This document shows positions 29,802-39,049 of a stretch of DNA of 64,000 nt, in pieces (position 1 is the first letter of the stretch; each line of letters begins with the position of its first letter). The notes beneath the pieces were generated by a model that ran no database searches, was not told the DNA's origin, and saw only the letters and a list, made by a program, of their open reading frames with translations. The translations under genes were made by a program, and so were the position numbers. Origin of the DNA: Stenotrophomonas sp. 704A1 (GTDB taxonomy: Bacteria; Pseudomonadota; Gammaproteobacteria; Xanthomonadales; Xanthomonadaceae); assembly GCF_030549525.1 (NCBI RefSeq), contig NZ_CP130831.1:2195501-2259500 (forward strand), given 5' to 3'.

Positions 29802-31972
29802 AACGCCTGTTGTCGCGCCTGCGACTGCGCCTGTCCCAGCGCCAGGACAGCGAGCATGGCCAGCAGATCGTCCGCATCGTCCTGATCAGCCTGATCCTGG
29901 GCTACGTGCTGCTGCCGTCGGCACGCCACGATCTGCCGCACACGCAGTACGTGGGCGTGCTGGCGATCGTGCTGACCGGACTGAGCCTGTCGCTGCTGCT
30001 GTTCGGCTGGCTGCTGTGGCGGCCCGGCCGCTCCGATCCCCGGCGCGTGCTGGGCATGCTGGCCGACTACGGCCTGATCGCGGCCGGCATGATCCAGATG
30101 GGCGAGCCGCTGTCGTGGGTCTATATCGTGGTCATGTGGGTGACCGTCGGCAACGGCATGCGCTTCGGCAACCACTACCTGTATGTCGCGGTGGCGATGG
30201 CGATGGTCAGCTTCGGCACTACCGCACTGCTGACGCCGTACTGGCAGCAGAACGCGCGGTTGGCGATCGGCCTGTGGCTTGGCCTGGCGGCCGTACCCCT
30301 GTATTTTTCCACACTGCTGCGGCAGTTGACCGAAGCAATGGCCGAGGCGCGGCGCGCCAGTGAAGCCAAGAGCCGATTCCTGGCCAACATGAGCCATGAA
30401 TTCCGCACCCCACTCAATGGATTGAATGGCATGACAGAAGTTCTGGCCACCACGCGGCTCGATGACGAGCAGCGCGAGTGCGTGAATACCATCCAGGCGT
30501 CCTCGCGCAGCCTGCTGGCGCTGGTCGAGGAGGTGCTGGACATCTCGGCGATCGAAGCCGGCAAGCTGCGCGTGGTCGCCGAGGATTTCGTGGTGTCCGA
30601 GGTGATCCAGGCGATCGGCCTGATCCTGTTGCCGCAGGCCAAGGCCAAGCGGTTGGATTACCGGGTGAAGGTGGCCGAGACCGTGCCGCACACGCTGCGT
30701 GGCGACGTGGGCCACCTGCGCCAGATCCTGCTGAACCTGGCCGGCAATGCGGTCAAGTTCACCGACCACGGCCGCGTCGAGATCCGCGTCGGTGTGGTCC
30801 ACGCCGATACCCAGGGGGGCGTGCGCCTGCGCTTTGACATTCTCGATACCGGCATCGGCGTTCCGGCGGCGATGCGCCCGCGCCTGTTCGAGGCCTTCGA
30901 GCAGGCCGACGTGAGCATGGCCCGCCGCCATGAAGGTACCGGCCTGGGCACCACCATCGCCAAGGGCCTGGTCGAGGCGATGGACGGCGAGATCGGTTAC
31001 CTGGACAACCCGCCGCAGGGCAGCCACTTCTGGGTGGAGTTGCCATTCGCGCCGCCGCAGCCGGTGGTGCCTGGAGCGGTGCCGACCCTGGCCGCGGGCG
31101 AGGAGGCCAGCGCCGGCGGCAACGTCATCGCCTTCGCCGATCCGTTCCTGCGCCATCGCGCGCGGGTGCGCAGCATGCAGATCCTGGTGGCCGACGACCA
31201 CGAGGCCAACCGCATGGTGCTGCAGCGCCTGCTGCAGAAGGCCGGCCACAAGGTGCTGTGCGTCGATGGTGGCGAAGCGGTGCTCGATGCCCTGGCCGAG
31301 AGCGAGTTCGATGACGCCATCGTCGACCTGCACATGCCGGGCATGAGTGGCCTGGACATGCTGAAGGAACTGCGGGTGATGCAGGCCGGTGGCGGTCCGC
31401 GCACGCCGGTGCTGGTGCTCAGCGCCGATGTCACCCCCGAAGCGATCCAGCGCTGCACCCAGGCCGGCGCCCATGCGTTCCTGGCCAAGCCGGTGGTCGC
31501 CGTGCGCCTGCTCGATACCCTGGCCGAGATCGCCAACAACGCCCAGCTCAAGGTCAGTGCGCCGCCGATCGTGCGCACCAGCACGCAGCTCGATGGGGTG
31601 CTCGATACCAGCGTGCTGGACGAGCTGGCCTCGCTGGGCATGGGCGAGGGCTTTGAACGTGAGTTCATCCGCCAGTGCCTGGACGATGCCGAATCCTGCC
31701 TGCGCAGGGCCGAAGCCGATGGCGAGGCCGCACGCTGGGGCGCGTTCCGCGAGCAGTCGCATGCGATCAAGGGCGTGGCCAGCAATCTGGGTCTGGTACG
31801 CGCCTCCAACCGGGCCGGCGAGCTGATGCGGATGGCCGACTGGCAGCTCAAGGCCGAGTGGCGGCAGCGCCTGGCAGTGCTGCAGGGCGCGATCAAGGAA
31901 GGCCGGCAGGCGCTGGACGCGCGCGCCGAGCGCAAGGCCCGGGGTACCGCCGACGACGGCGAGATGCGCTGA
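29798..31972 (+). CDS. rpfC: Hybrid sensor histidine kinase RpfC, DSF receptor
   Basis: A 724-residue hybrid kinase starting at GTG 29798 (overlap GTGA with rpfG). The input region (residues 1-175) has five to six membrane helices (about 24-41, 52-75, 87-103, 106-120, 128-148, 155-176) and no periplasmic domain, as in Xanthomonas RpfC. The kinase core has H200 in FLANMSHEFRTPLNGLNGM and ATP-binding boxes (NLAGNAVKF, DTGIGVP, GTGLGTTIAKG). The receiver has D510 (DDAIVDLHMPGMSGLDM) and the HPt domain H655 (SHAIKGVASNLG). DSF binding starts phosphotransfer to RpfG; RpfC also binds and restrains RpfF. In S. maltophilia RpfC occurs in long and short input-domain variants; this one is the short type. 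Confidence 0.94.
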   Translation: MKRLLSRLRLRLSQRQDSEHGQQIVRIVLISLILGYVLLPSARHDLPHTQYVGVLAIVLTGLSLSLLLFGWLLWRPGRSDPRRVLGMLADYGLIAAGMIQMGEPLSWVYIVVMWVTVGNGMRFGNHYLYVAVAMAMVSFGTTALLTPYWQQNARLAIGLWLGLAAVPLYFSTLLRQLTEAMAEARRASEAKSRFLANMSHEFRTPLNGLNGMTEVLATTRLDDEQRECVNTIQASSRSLLALVEEVLDISAIEAGKLRVVAEDFVVSEVIQAIGLILLPQAKAKRLDYRVKVAETVPHTLRGDVGHLRQILLNLAGNAVKFTDHGRVEIRVGVVHADTQGGVRLRFDILDTGIGVPAAMRPRLFEAFEQADVSMARRHEGTGLGTTIAKGLVEAMDGEIGYLDNPPQGSHFWVELPFAPPQPVVPGAVPTLAAGEEASAGGNVIAFADPFLRHRARVRSMQILVADDHEANRMVLQRLLQKAGHKVLCVDGGEAVLDALAESEFDDAIVDLHMPGMSGLDMLKELRVMQAGGGPRTPVLVLSADVTPEAIQRCTQAGAHAFLAKPVVAVRLLDTLAEIANNAQLKVSAPPIVRTSTQLDGVLDTSVLDELASLGMGEGFEREFIRQCLDDAESCLRRAEADGEAARWGAFREQSHAIKGVASNLGLVRASNRAGELMRMADWQLKAEWRQRLAVLQGAIKEGRQALDARAERKARGTADDGEMR

Positions 31973-32013
31973 GCCGTTGCCCGGGTGGATCCACCGGGTC
32001 CGGCCCATAAAAA

Positions 32014-32036
32014 AAGCCCGGTGGCCAGCCGGGCTT
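32014..32036 (-). terminator. Intrinsic terminator of rpfF
   Basis: AAGCCCGG pairs with CCGGGCTT across a seven-base loop. On the minus strand the stem is followed by a run of seven T residues (the A-run at 32009-32015), so it ends the leftward rpfF transcript 45 bases after the gene. Termination of the oncoming rpfC transcript at the same stem would be weaker. Confidence 0.8.
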
Positions 32037-32058
32037 GAACCCTGGGGGGAGGGGAATG

Positions 32059-32931
32059 TCAGGCCACGTCGAGGTTTGCACGACGGGTCTGGGCCTTGAT
32101 CAGCCGATCCATGGTGCGCAGGGAACGGTCACCCAGGGCCAGGGCGGAATCGACCCAGACCTTGGTGATCTCCAGCAGTTCGTCATAGCTGACCGCCTGG
32201 GCCAGGTTGCGCGCGGCGTTCATGGCCAGATACGACTGCGGCAGGCGCTGCTGCTGGCGGATCATCTCGTCGACCGCCGCGCGGCCTTCGCCTTTGCGCA
32301 CCAGCACGTCGACCACGCCCATCGCGTGCATCTCCTCGGCACTGTAGATGCGGCCGTCCAGGATGATCTTCTCGGCCAGCTGCGGTGACACCCGCCGGCA
32401 CAGGAACGAGTAGGCACCCATGCCCGGGAACAGGCCGAACAGCACTTCCGGCAGGCCCATGCCGCAGCCTTCCTCGGCCACGATGGTATGGCAGGCCAGG
32501 GCCATTTCCAGGCCACCGCCCAGTGCGTCGCCCTGGATCAGCGCGATCGAGCGGACGTCGCCACCGAAGCCGGTGTGCAGGTGGTGCACGCCCTCCACGC
32601 AGCGCTGGGCGTAGTTGAGCAGAAGATCGCGGTTGCCCTCGCGGATCAGCCGGGTGAACAGGTCCAGGTCACCGCCCAGGTTGTAGGCGGCGGCGTCGGA
32701 GGCCAGCACGAAATGGCGCAGCTGCCCGCTGTGGCGCTGGGCCGGGCCGCGGGTGATGGCACTCATGTAGCTCCACATCTCGTCCAGCATGTCCTTGCGG
32801 CAGCAGGGGCGTACCCCGGTGGCGGCGTCGGCGTGCATGAACAGCCAATGGGCGGCGCCTTCGGCGCTGTCCTCGGTGCGGATGGTGGCATAGGGCGAAC
32901 CGCTGCTGGGCAGCTTTTCGATGGTACTCAT
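32059..32931 (-). CDS. rpfF: DSF synthase RpfF (crotonase family)
   Basis: A 290-residue enzyme that makes the cis-2-enoic fatty acid signal DSF from acyl-ACP by combined dehydratase and thioesterase activity. The two catalytic glutamates of the Xanthomonas enzyme (141 and 161) correspond to E142 (GGGLEMALACHTIVAEEG) and E162 (MGLPEVLFGLFPG). The N-terminal ~110 residues and parts of the core differ clearly from the Xanthomonas campestris protein, which fits the known S. maltophilia RpfF variant types; I cannot assign type 1 or 2 without references. GAGGA precedes the ATG at 32931. It faces rpfC convergently and has a terminator between it and the upstream rpfB, so it probably uses its own promoter. 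Confidence 0.92.
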   Translation of the reverse strand: MSTIEKLPSSGSPYATIRTEDSAEGAAHWLFMHADAATGVRPCCRKDMLDEMWSYMSAITRGPAQRHSGQLRHFVLASDAAAYNLGGDLDLFTRLIREGNRDLLLNYAQRCVEGVHHLHTGFGGDVRSIALIQGDALGGGLEMALACHTIVAEEGCGMGLPEVLFGLFPGMGAYSFLCRRVSPQLAEKIILDGRIYSAEEMHAMGVVDVLVRKGEGRAAVDEMIRQQQRLPQSYLAMNAARNLAQAVSYDELLEITKVWVDSALALGDRSLRTMDRLIKAQTRRANLDVA

Positions 32932-33004
32932 GGAAGGGTCCTCGGCGATGCGGCCCGCAGAGTAGGGTGGTGGCCGGCGGGCCGAACGGTCCACACACGC
33001 GGCG

Positions 33005-33010
33005 ATGCTA
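33005..33010 (-). promoter_or_regulatory. Possible -10 of an rpfF-specific promoter
   Basis: On the minus strand TAGCAT, preceded directly by TG, lies between the rpfB terminator and rpfF, 74 bases before the rpfF ATG. No -35 is evident. Support comes mostly from the need for a promoter downstream of the terminator at 33036-33066. Confidence 0.3.
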
Positions 33011-33035
33011 CACCGGGTCCGGGCCCGCGCATGCG

Positions 33036-33066
33036 AAAAGGCCCGGGGTGTTCCCACCCCGGGCCT
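33036..33066 (-). terminator. Strong intrinsic terminator between rpfB and rpfF
   Basis: AGGCCCGGGGTG and CACCCCGGGCCT form a perfect 12-bp stem around a four-base loop, and on the minus strand TTTT follows at once. It lies 27 bases after the rpfB stop, in the direction of rpfF transcription. Confidence 0.8.
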
Positions 33067-33092
33067 GACTGCGTTCAAACTGGCCGAAACCC

Positions 33093-34769
33093 TTACGTGG
33101 CGGGCGTATCACGGAGCTCGCGACGGAGGATCTTGCCGACGTTGGTCTTCGGCAGCTCTTTTCGGAATTCTACGATTCGCGGGTGCTTGTAGCCGGTCAG
33201 GTTGGCCCGGGCGTGTTCCTTGACCATCTCCGCGGTCAGGTTGGGGTCCTTCTTGACGATGACCACCTTCACCACTTCACCGGACTTCTCGTCGGGGACG
33301 CCGACCGCGGCCACTTCCAGCACGCCCGGCATCATCGCGATCACGTCCTCGACTTCGTTCGGGTACACGTTGAAGCCGGACACCAGGATCATGTCCTTCT
33401 TGCGGTCGACGATGTAGAAGAAGCCGTGCTCGTCCATCTTCGCCATGTCACCGGTGTGCAGCCAGTTGTCGGCGTCCACCGCCTTGGCGGTTTCCTCGGG
33501 GCGCTGCCAGTAGCCCTTCATGACCTGCGGCCCGCGGATGCACAGTTCGCCCACCTCGCCGAGAGGCAGGATGTTGCCGTTGTCGTCCTTGATGCAGGCA
33601 TCGGTGGACGGAATCGGCAGACCGATCGAGCCGTTGTACTCGGCCAGGGTGAGCGGGTTGATGCAGGCTGCCGGCGAGGTTTCGGTCAGGCCGTAGGCCT
33701 CGACCAGGGTGACGCCGGTGACCTTCTTCCAGCGCTCGGCCACCGCGCGCTGCACGGCCATGCCGCCGCCCAGGGTGACCTTCAGCGACGAGAAGTCGAC
33801 GGTGTCGAAGCCGGGCGTGTTGAGCAGGCCGTTGAACAGCGTGTTGACGCCGGTCATGGCGGTGAAACGCACCGACTTGAGCTCCTTGACGAAGCCCTTC
33901 ATGTCGCGCGGGTTGGTGATCAGGTGGTTGCAGCCACCGAACTTCATGAAGACCAGGCCGTTCGCGGTCAATGCGAAGATGTGGTACAGCGGCAGGGCGG
34001 TGATGATCCATTCCTTGCCCATCTCGATGCCCGACGCGCTGATCCAGGCCGAGGCCTGCTGCATGTTGGCGATCAGGTTGCGGTTGGTCAGCATCGCGCC
34101 CTTGGCCACGCCGGTGGTGCCGCCGGTGTACTGCAGGAATGCCACGTCGTCGTGGTCGATCTCGACCGCGGGCAGGGTGTGGCGGCTGCCCAGCTTCAGC
34201 GCCTGCTTGAAGCGGATCGCGCCCTTCAGATGGTAGTTGGGCACCATCTTCTTGATGTACTTCAGCACGAAGTTGACGATCGCGCCCTTGGCGCCGAGCA
34301 GGTCGCCCAGCCCGGTGGTGATGACCTGCCTGACCGGGGTATCGGCGATGACCTGCTCGACGGTGTCACCGAAGTTGTCCACCACCACCAGGGCGGTGAC
34401 GCCGGCGTCGATCAGCTGGTGCTTGAGTTCGCGCGCGGTGTACAGCGGGTTGACGTTGACCACGGTCAGGCCGGCACGCAGCACGCCGAAGGTGGCCACC
34501 GGGTACTGCAGGCAGTTGGGCATCATCAGGGCGACGCGGTCGCCCTTCTTGAGCTTCAGCTCGCCCAGCAGGTAGGCCGCGAACTGCTCGACCAGGGCGT
34601 CGGTTTCGCCGTAGGTCAGCACCTTGCCGAAGCTGGAGTAGGCGGGACGGTCGCGGAATTTCGCGACGGACGCGTCGAAGACCGAGACCACCGAATGGAA
34701 TTCGTTGACGTCGATTTCAGCGGGAACGCCTTTCGGATAGCTCTGCAGCCAGGGACGATCCAGACTCAT
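33093..34769 (-). CDS. rpfB: Long-chain fatty acyl-CoA ligase RpfB (FadD family)
   Basis: A 558-residue AMP-forming ligase. The ATP loop YTGGTTGVAKGAMLTNRN, the A5 block YGLTETSP, and the C-terminal hinge DRKKDMILVSGFNVYPNEVED with the catalytic lysine in TNVGKILRREL are all present. In Xanthomonas RpfB activates free fatty acids and takes part in DSF turnover and in recycling of fatty acids released by RpfF. The ATG at 34769 follows GGAGGGGG. It reads toward rpfF, separated by 161 bp that include a strong terminator. The upstream 223 bp to betA hold two SMAG elements. Confidence 0.92.
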   Translation of the reverse strand: MSLDRPWLQSYPKGVPAEIDVNEFHSVVSVFDASVAKFRDRPAYSSFGKVLTYGETDALVEQFAAYLLGELKLKKGDRVALMMPNCLQYPVATFGVLRAGLTVVNVNPLYTARELKHQLIDAGVTALVVVDNFGDTVEQVIADTPVRQVITTGLGDLLGAKGAIVNFVLKYIKKMVPNYHLKGAIRFKQALKLGSRHTLPAVEIDHDDVAFLQYTGGTTGVAKGAMLTNRNLIANMQQASAWISASGIEMGKEWIITALPLYHIFALTANGLVFMKFGGCNHLITNPRDMKGFVKELKSVRFTAMTGVNTLFNGLLNTPGFDTVDFSSLKVTLGGGMAVQRAVAERWKKVTGVTLVEAYGLTETSPAACINPLTLAEYNGSIGLPIPSTDACIKDDNGNILPLGEVGELCIRGPQVMKGYWQRPEETAKAVDADNWLHTGDMAKMDEHGFFYIVDRKKDMILVSGFNVYPNEVEDVIAMMPGVLEVAAVGVPDEKSGEVVKVVIVKKDPNLTAEMVKEHARANLTGYKHPRIVEFRKELPKTNVGKILRRELRDTPAT

Positions 34770-34904
34770 ATTCCCCCTCCAGGAATCGTAATGATGGGTG
34801 CGGCGCGGACAGTATCCGCCAGAACCGCTCACCGCAGCATACCGTCCCGTAGGGAAAACGCGAAGAGGGGTTCACCCAGCGGGTAGGGCATATGCGCCAA
34901 AAGC

Positions 34905-34969
34905 CGCCGGGCATGGCCCGGCGCTACCGAAGGCAGGGCGCCCGGGGCAGCGCCGGGCCATGCCCGGCG
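34905..34969. repeat. SMAG palindrome pair between betA and rpfB
   Basis: CGCCGGGCATGG-CCCGGCGCTAC (34905-34927) and an opposite copy GCAGCGCCGGGCC-ATGCCCGGCG (34947-34969) form a head-on pair separated by 19 bases. They lie just after the betA stop and before the rpfB promoter region. Confidence 0.8.
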
Positions 34970-34992
34970 GGTGTTGCAGGCAGTGGAAGGGG

Positions 34993-36675
34993 TTATGCCT
35001 TGTTGCGCACCGGCGCACCGTTGGCCTTGTAGTACGGCGCGGTGCTGCGGGCCAGCGGGGTGCGGCCGCGGATCACGTCGGCCAGCTTCTCGGCCATCAT
35101 GATGGTCGGCGCGTTGAGGTTGCCGGTCACCACCTGCGGCATGATCGAGGCATCGACGATGCGCAGGCCTTCCAGCCCGTGCACGCGACCCTGGCCATCG
35201 ACCACCGCCATCGGATCATCGGCATGGCCCATCTTGTTCGAGCAGGACGGGTGGTAGGCGGTCTCGGCATGCTCGCGCACGAACGCGTCGATCTGCGCAT
35301 CGGTCTGCAGGGCGCTGCCGGGCGAGATCTCGCGGCCGCTGTACGGCGCCAGCGCCGGCTGCGCGAAGATCTCGCGGGTGATCCGGATCGCCGAACGGAA
35401 TTCGCGCCAGTCCTGATCGTGCGACATGTAATTGAACAGGATGCTGGGATGTTCGCGCGGGTCCTTGGAGCGCACGTGGATGCGGCCGCGGCTCGGCGAG
35501 CGCATCGAACCCACATGCATCTGGAAGCTGTGCGCCTTGATCGGGTTGGAGCCGTTGTAGTTGATCGCCACCGGCAGGAAGTGGTACTGCAGGTTCGGCC
35601 AGTCGAACTCGGCATCGCTGCGGATGAAGCCGCCGGCCTCGAACTGGTTGCTGGCGCCGATGCCGGTGCCCAGGAACAGCCACTCCGCGCCGATCGCCGG
35701 CTGGTTGTACAGCTTGAGTGCCGGCGCCAGCGAGACCGGCTTCTTGCACTCGTACTGCAGGTACATTTCGAGATGGTCCTGCAGGTTGGCGCCGACGCCG
35801 GGCAGGTGGTGCACCAGGTCGATGTCCAGGCCGCGCAGCAGGTCGGCCGGGCCGACGCCGGAGCGCTGCAGGATCTGCGGCGAGGCGATGGCGCCGCCAC
35901 ACAGCAGCACTTCGCGGCGGGCGCTGGCGCGCTGCGGCTGCTCGTTGTGCAGCCACTGCACGCCCACCGCGCGCTTGCCCGAGAACAGGATGCGGTCGGT
36001 CAGCGCGTGGGTGACGATGGTCAGGTTCGGGCGCGGCTTGGCCAGGTCCAGGTAGCCGCGGGCGGTGCTGGAGCGACGGCCGTTCGGGGTCACCGTGCGG
36101 TCCATCGGGCCGAAGCCTTCCTGCTGGTAGCCGTTGAGGTCGTCGGTACGCGGGTAGCCGGCCTGCACGCCGGCTTCGACCATCGCCGCGAACAGCTCAT
36201 TGTTGCCGGCCTTCGGCGTGGTCACCCGCAGCGGGCCGTCGCCACCGTGGTAGTCGTTGGGGCCGATGTCACGGGTTTCGGCCTTGCGGAAGTACGGCAG
36301 GCAGTCCAGGTAGGTCCAGTCTTCCAGGCCCGGCATGCTGGCCCAGTGGTCGTAGTCCATCGCGTTGCCGCGGATGTAGCACATGCCGTTGATCAGCGAC
36401 GAACCGCCCAGGCCCTTGCCGCGCCCGCAGTCCATCCGGCGGTTGTTCATGAAGGGCTCGGGATCGGTCTTGTACGCCCAGTTGTAGCGCTTGCCCTGCA
36501 GCGGGAAGGCCAGTGCGGCCGGCATCTGGGTGCGGAAGTCGAGCCGGTAGTCCGGACCACCGGCTTCCAGCAGCAGCACGCTGACATCGGCATCTTCGGT
36601 GAGGCGGGTGGCCAGCACGTTGCCGGCCGAACCGGCGCCGATGATGATGTAGTCGTACTCGTTATGGGTGCTCAT
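34993..36675 (-). CDS. betA: Choline dehydrogenase
   Basis: A 560-residue GMC-family flavoprotein that oxidises choline to betaine aldehyde at the membrane. The FAD-binding start [19 protein letters not shown] and GMC signature [20 protein letters not shown] are present, and the C-terminal HPSCSNKMG region with its active-site histidine and [18 protein letters not shown] are complete. The ATG at 36675 places the Rossmann motif at the normal distance. It is the last gene of betI-betB-betA; the gap to betB is 101 bp with no obvious signal. Confidence 0.95.
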   Translation of the reverse strand: MSTHNEYDYIIIGAGSAGNVLATRLTEDADVSVLLLEAGGPDYRLDFRTQMPAALAFPLQGKRYNWAYKTDPEPFMNNRRMDCGRGKGLGGSSLINGMCYIRGNAMDYDHWASMPGLEDWTYLDCLPYFRKAETRDIGPNDYHGGDGPLRVTTPKAGNNELFAAMVEAGVQAGYPRTDDLNGYQQEGFGPMDRTVTPNGRRSSTARGYLDLAKPRPNLTIVTHALTDRILFSGKRAVGVQWLHNEQPQRASARREVLLCGGAIASPQILQRSGVGPADLLRGLDIDLVHHLPGVGANLQDHLEMYLQYECKKPVSLAPALKLYNQPAIGAEWLFLGTGIGASNQFEAGGFIRSDAEFDWPNLQYHFLPVAINYNGSNPIKAHSFQMHVGSMRSPSRGRIHVRSKDPREHPSILFNYMSHDQDWREFRSAIRITREIFAQPALAPYSGREISPGSALQTDAQIDAFVREHAETAYHPSCSNKMGHADDPMAVVDGQGRVHGLEGLRIVDASIMPQVVTGNLNAPTIMMAEKLADVIRGRTPLARSTAPYYKANGAPVRNKA

Positions 36676-36776
36676 GGGTGTCTCCTGCAGGCCGGGGCGC
36701 ACTGCATGCAGGCGTCCCGGCGGAATGTCGGATCGGCGCGGTGGCCGGACGATGGGGCGTGCTCGGGGCGCGCCGG

Positions 36777-38249
36777 TCAGAACACGCTGGCGTAGTCGCC
36801 CAGCTCGACCTGCACCGACTTGATGCGGGTGTAGTGGCCAAGGGTGGAAATGCCGTTCTCGCGGCCGACGCCGGACTGCTTGTAGCCACCCACCGGCATC
36901 TCGGCCGGCGATTCACCCCAGGTGTTGATCCAGCAGATGCCGGCCTCCAGGCGGTGGATGATGCGATGGGCGCGGCTGATGTCACGGCTGACCACGCCGG
37001 CGGCCAGGCCGAAGGTGGTGTCGTTGGCACGGCGCACCACTTCGTCTTCGTCGTCGTAGGCGAGGATGCTCATCACCGGCCCGAAGATCTCTTCCCGGAC
37101 GATGGTCATGTCGTCGCGGCAGTCGGAGAACACGGTCGGCAGCACGTAGGCACCGTTGGCCAGCGCGCCCTCGGTGGCGCGGCCGCCGCCGGTCAGCAGG
37201 CGGGCGCCTTCGGCCTTGCCGCTCTCGATGTAGCGCAACACGTTCTCCATGTGCGGGAAGCTGGTGAGCGGGCCGAAGTTGGTGTCGGCGGCCATCGGGT
37301 CGCCGATGCGGATGCGCTTGACCCGCTCGACCACGGCAGCCTCGAACGCGGCCAGCATGCTGCGCGGGACGAACACGCGGGTGCCGTTGGTGCAGACCTG
37401 GCCGGAACTGAAGAAGTTGGCCATCACCGCGATGTCGGCGGCGCGGTCCAGGTCGGCATCGTCACAGATCACCAGCGGCGACTTGCCGCCCAGTTCCATG
37501 GTCACTTCCTTCAGCGACGAAGACGCCGCGCTGGCCATGACCTTCTTGCCGGTGGCCACACCGCCGGTGAAGGAGATCTTCTCGATCACCGGGTGCTCGG
37601 TGAGCCAGTTGCCGATCTCGCGGCCGGGGCCCTGCACCACGTTGAACACGCCGTCGGGCACACCGGCTTCGGTGTAGATCTCGGCGAGCTTGATCGCGGT
37701 CAGCGGCGTCACTTCCGACGGCTTGAACACCATCGCGTTGCCGGCGGCCAGCGCCGGCGCCGACTTCCACATGGCGATCTGGATCGGGTAGTTCCAGGCA
37801 CCGATGCCGGCCACCACGCCCAGCGGTTCGCGCCGGGTATAGAAGAAGCTGGACTCGCGCAGCGGCAGCTGGATGCCTTCGATGGCGGTGGCCAGGCCGG
37901 CGTAGTACTCCAGCACGTCGGCGCCGGTGACGATGTCCACGGTGGTGGTTTCGGCCAGCGCCTTGCCGGTGTCCAGGGTTTCCAGATGGGCCAGTTCATC
38001 GTTGCGCCCGCGCAGGATCTCGACCGCACGGCGCAGGATGCGCGAGCGCTCCATCGCGGTCATCGCCGCCCACACCCTCTGGCCTTCGGCGGCACTTTCC
38101 ACCGCGCGCTCGACGTCGGCCTGGCTGGCGATCTGCACCTGTGCCAGCACCTGGCCGGTGGCCGGGTTGACGGTCTGGAAGGTCTTGCCGCTGGTGGCAT
38201 CGACGCGGCGGCCGTGGATGTAGAGCTGTTGGACGGGCAGGGCGGTCAT
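36777..38249 (-). CDS. betB: Betaine aldehyde dehydrogenase
   Basis: A 490-residue aldehyde dehydrogenase that converts betaine aldehyde to the osmoprotectant glycine betaine. The cofactor segment [24 protein letters not shown], catalytic glutamate [18 protein letters not shown] and catalytic cysteine [15 protein letters not shown] match BetB. The length equals the E. coli enzyme (490). It lies 38 bp downstream of betI and upstream of betA on the same strand, so it should be in one operon repressed by BetI. Confidence 0.95.
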   Translation of the reverse strand: MTALPVQQLYIHGRRVDATSGKTFQTVNPATGQVLAQVQIASQADVERAVESAAEGQRVWAAMTAMERSRILRRAVEILRGRNDELAHLETLDTGKALAETTTVDIVTGADVLEYYAGLATAIEGIQLPLRESSFFYTRREPLGVVAGIGAWNYPIQIAMWKSAPALAAGNAMVFKPSEVTPLTAIKLAEIYTEAGVPDGVFNVVQGPGREIGNWLTEHPVIEKISFTGGVATGKKVMASAASSSLKEVTMELGGKSPLVICDDADLDRAADIAVMANFFSSGQVCTNGTRVFVPRSMLAAFEAAVVERVKRIRIGDPMAADTNFGPLTSFPHMENVLRYIESGKAEGARLLTGGGRATEGALANGAYVLPTVFSDCRDDMTIVREEIFGPVMSILAYDDEDEVVRRANDTTFGLAAGVVSRDISRAHRIIHRLEAGICWINTWGESPAEMPVGGYKQSGVGRENGISTLGHYTRIKSVQVELGDYASVF

Positions 38250-38287
38250 GGGCGTACTCCTGGGAAGGGGGCGGGGTGCTGAAGCGC

Positions 38288-38878
38288 TTATAGCGCGTCG
38301 GCCTGCAACTGGAAGTCGATGTAGCCGTAGGCGATGCGGCGGGCCTTGTCGGCGTTGAAGTCACCACCGACCAGGCTGCCGCGCAGCCACAGGCCGTCGA
38401 TCATCGCGGCCAGGCCGCGTGCGGCCAGGCGGGCCTGCGGGTGGGGCAGCAGGCGGTTGAACTGGTGGCACAGATTGGAGAACAGGCGCTGGTCGTTGGC
38501 GCGCTGCAACCGCGCCAGCTCCGGCTGGTGCATGCTCGCCGCCCAGAACGTCAGCCAGACGCGCATGGCGGTGCCGTTGGTCTGGCTGTCGTCGAAGTTG
38601 CCATCGACGATGGCACGCAGCTGGCCGCGCGGATCGTCGCCGGCAGCGTCGCGATAGCGGGCCACGGCGACCTTGAGCTCACGCAGGATCTGCCGCATCG
38701 CGGCATTGAGCAGGCCGTCCTTGTCACCGAAATAGTGGGCGACGATGCCGCTGGACAGGCCGGCCTTGCGGGCGATGGTCGCCACGGTGGCATCGGCCAT
38801 GCCGATCTCGTCGATGGTCTGGAAAGTGGCCCGGATCAGCTGCTCGCGGCGGACCGGTTCCACGCCTTTCTTCGGCAT
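38288..38878 (-). CDS. betI: Choline-responsive TetR repressor BetI
   Basis: A 196-residue TetR-family regulator. The N-terminal helix-turn-helix (about residues 10-55: [48 protein letters not shown]) is typical of BetI, and the C-terminal part (about 85-196) is the ligand domain that releases DNA on binding choline. It starts the betIBA operon and is divergent from betT. The likely operator, a 26-bp perfect palindrome, lies 55 bases upstream of its start. Confidence 0.94.
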   Translation of the reverse strand: MPKKGVEPVRREQLIRATFQTIDEIGMADATVATIARKAGLSSGIVAHYFGDKDGLLNAAMRQILRELKVAVARYRDAAGDDPRGQLRAIVDGNFDDSQTNGTAMRVWLTFWAASMHQPELARLQRANDQRLFSNLCHQFNRLLPHPQARLAARGLAAMIDGLWLRGSLVGGDFNADKARRIAYGYIDFQLQADAL

Positions 38879-38932
38879 CGTCCCTCCAATGAATGCAGCC
38901 CGGAATGACCGGGCAGGACCCCATCATACTTT

Positions 38933-38958
38933 TTATTGATTGAACGTTCAATCAATAA
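38933..38958. promoter_or_regulatory. BetI operator: 26-bp perfect palindrome between betI and betT
   Basis: Half-site TTATTGATTGAAC is followed directly by its exact complement GTTCAATCAATAA. The AT-rich core stands out in the high-GC sequence. It sits in the 171-bp divergent gap where BetI is known to act in other bacteria. Confidence 0.85.
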
Positions 38959-39049
38959 ACCCTACGATGCCCGTCGCGCCCCCACGCCATGGGCCCGGTT
39001 CCCGGTCCGGCCCCGCCCATGTGCCCCCCTGGACTGATGAGACGACCCC

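Noticed and set aside
29798..31972. An rpfH gene between rpfG and rpfC
   Set aside because: The two genes overlap by four bases, so no extra gene fits there.
33183..34886. Open frame of 567 codons antisense to rpfB
   Set aside because: RpfB on the other strand has full ligase motifs; this frame has none and no ribosome binding site.
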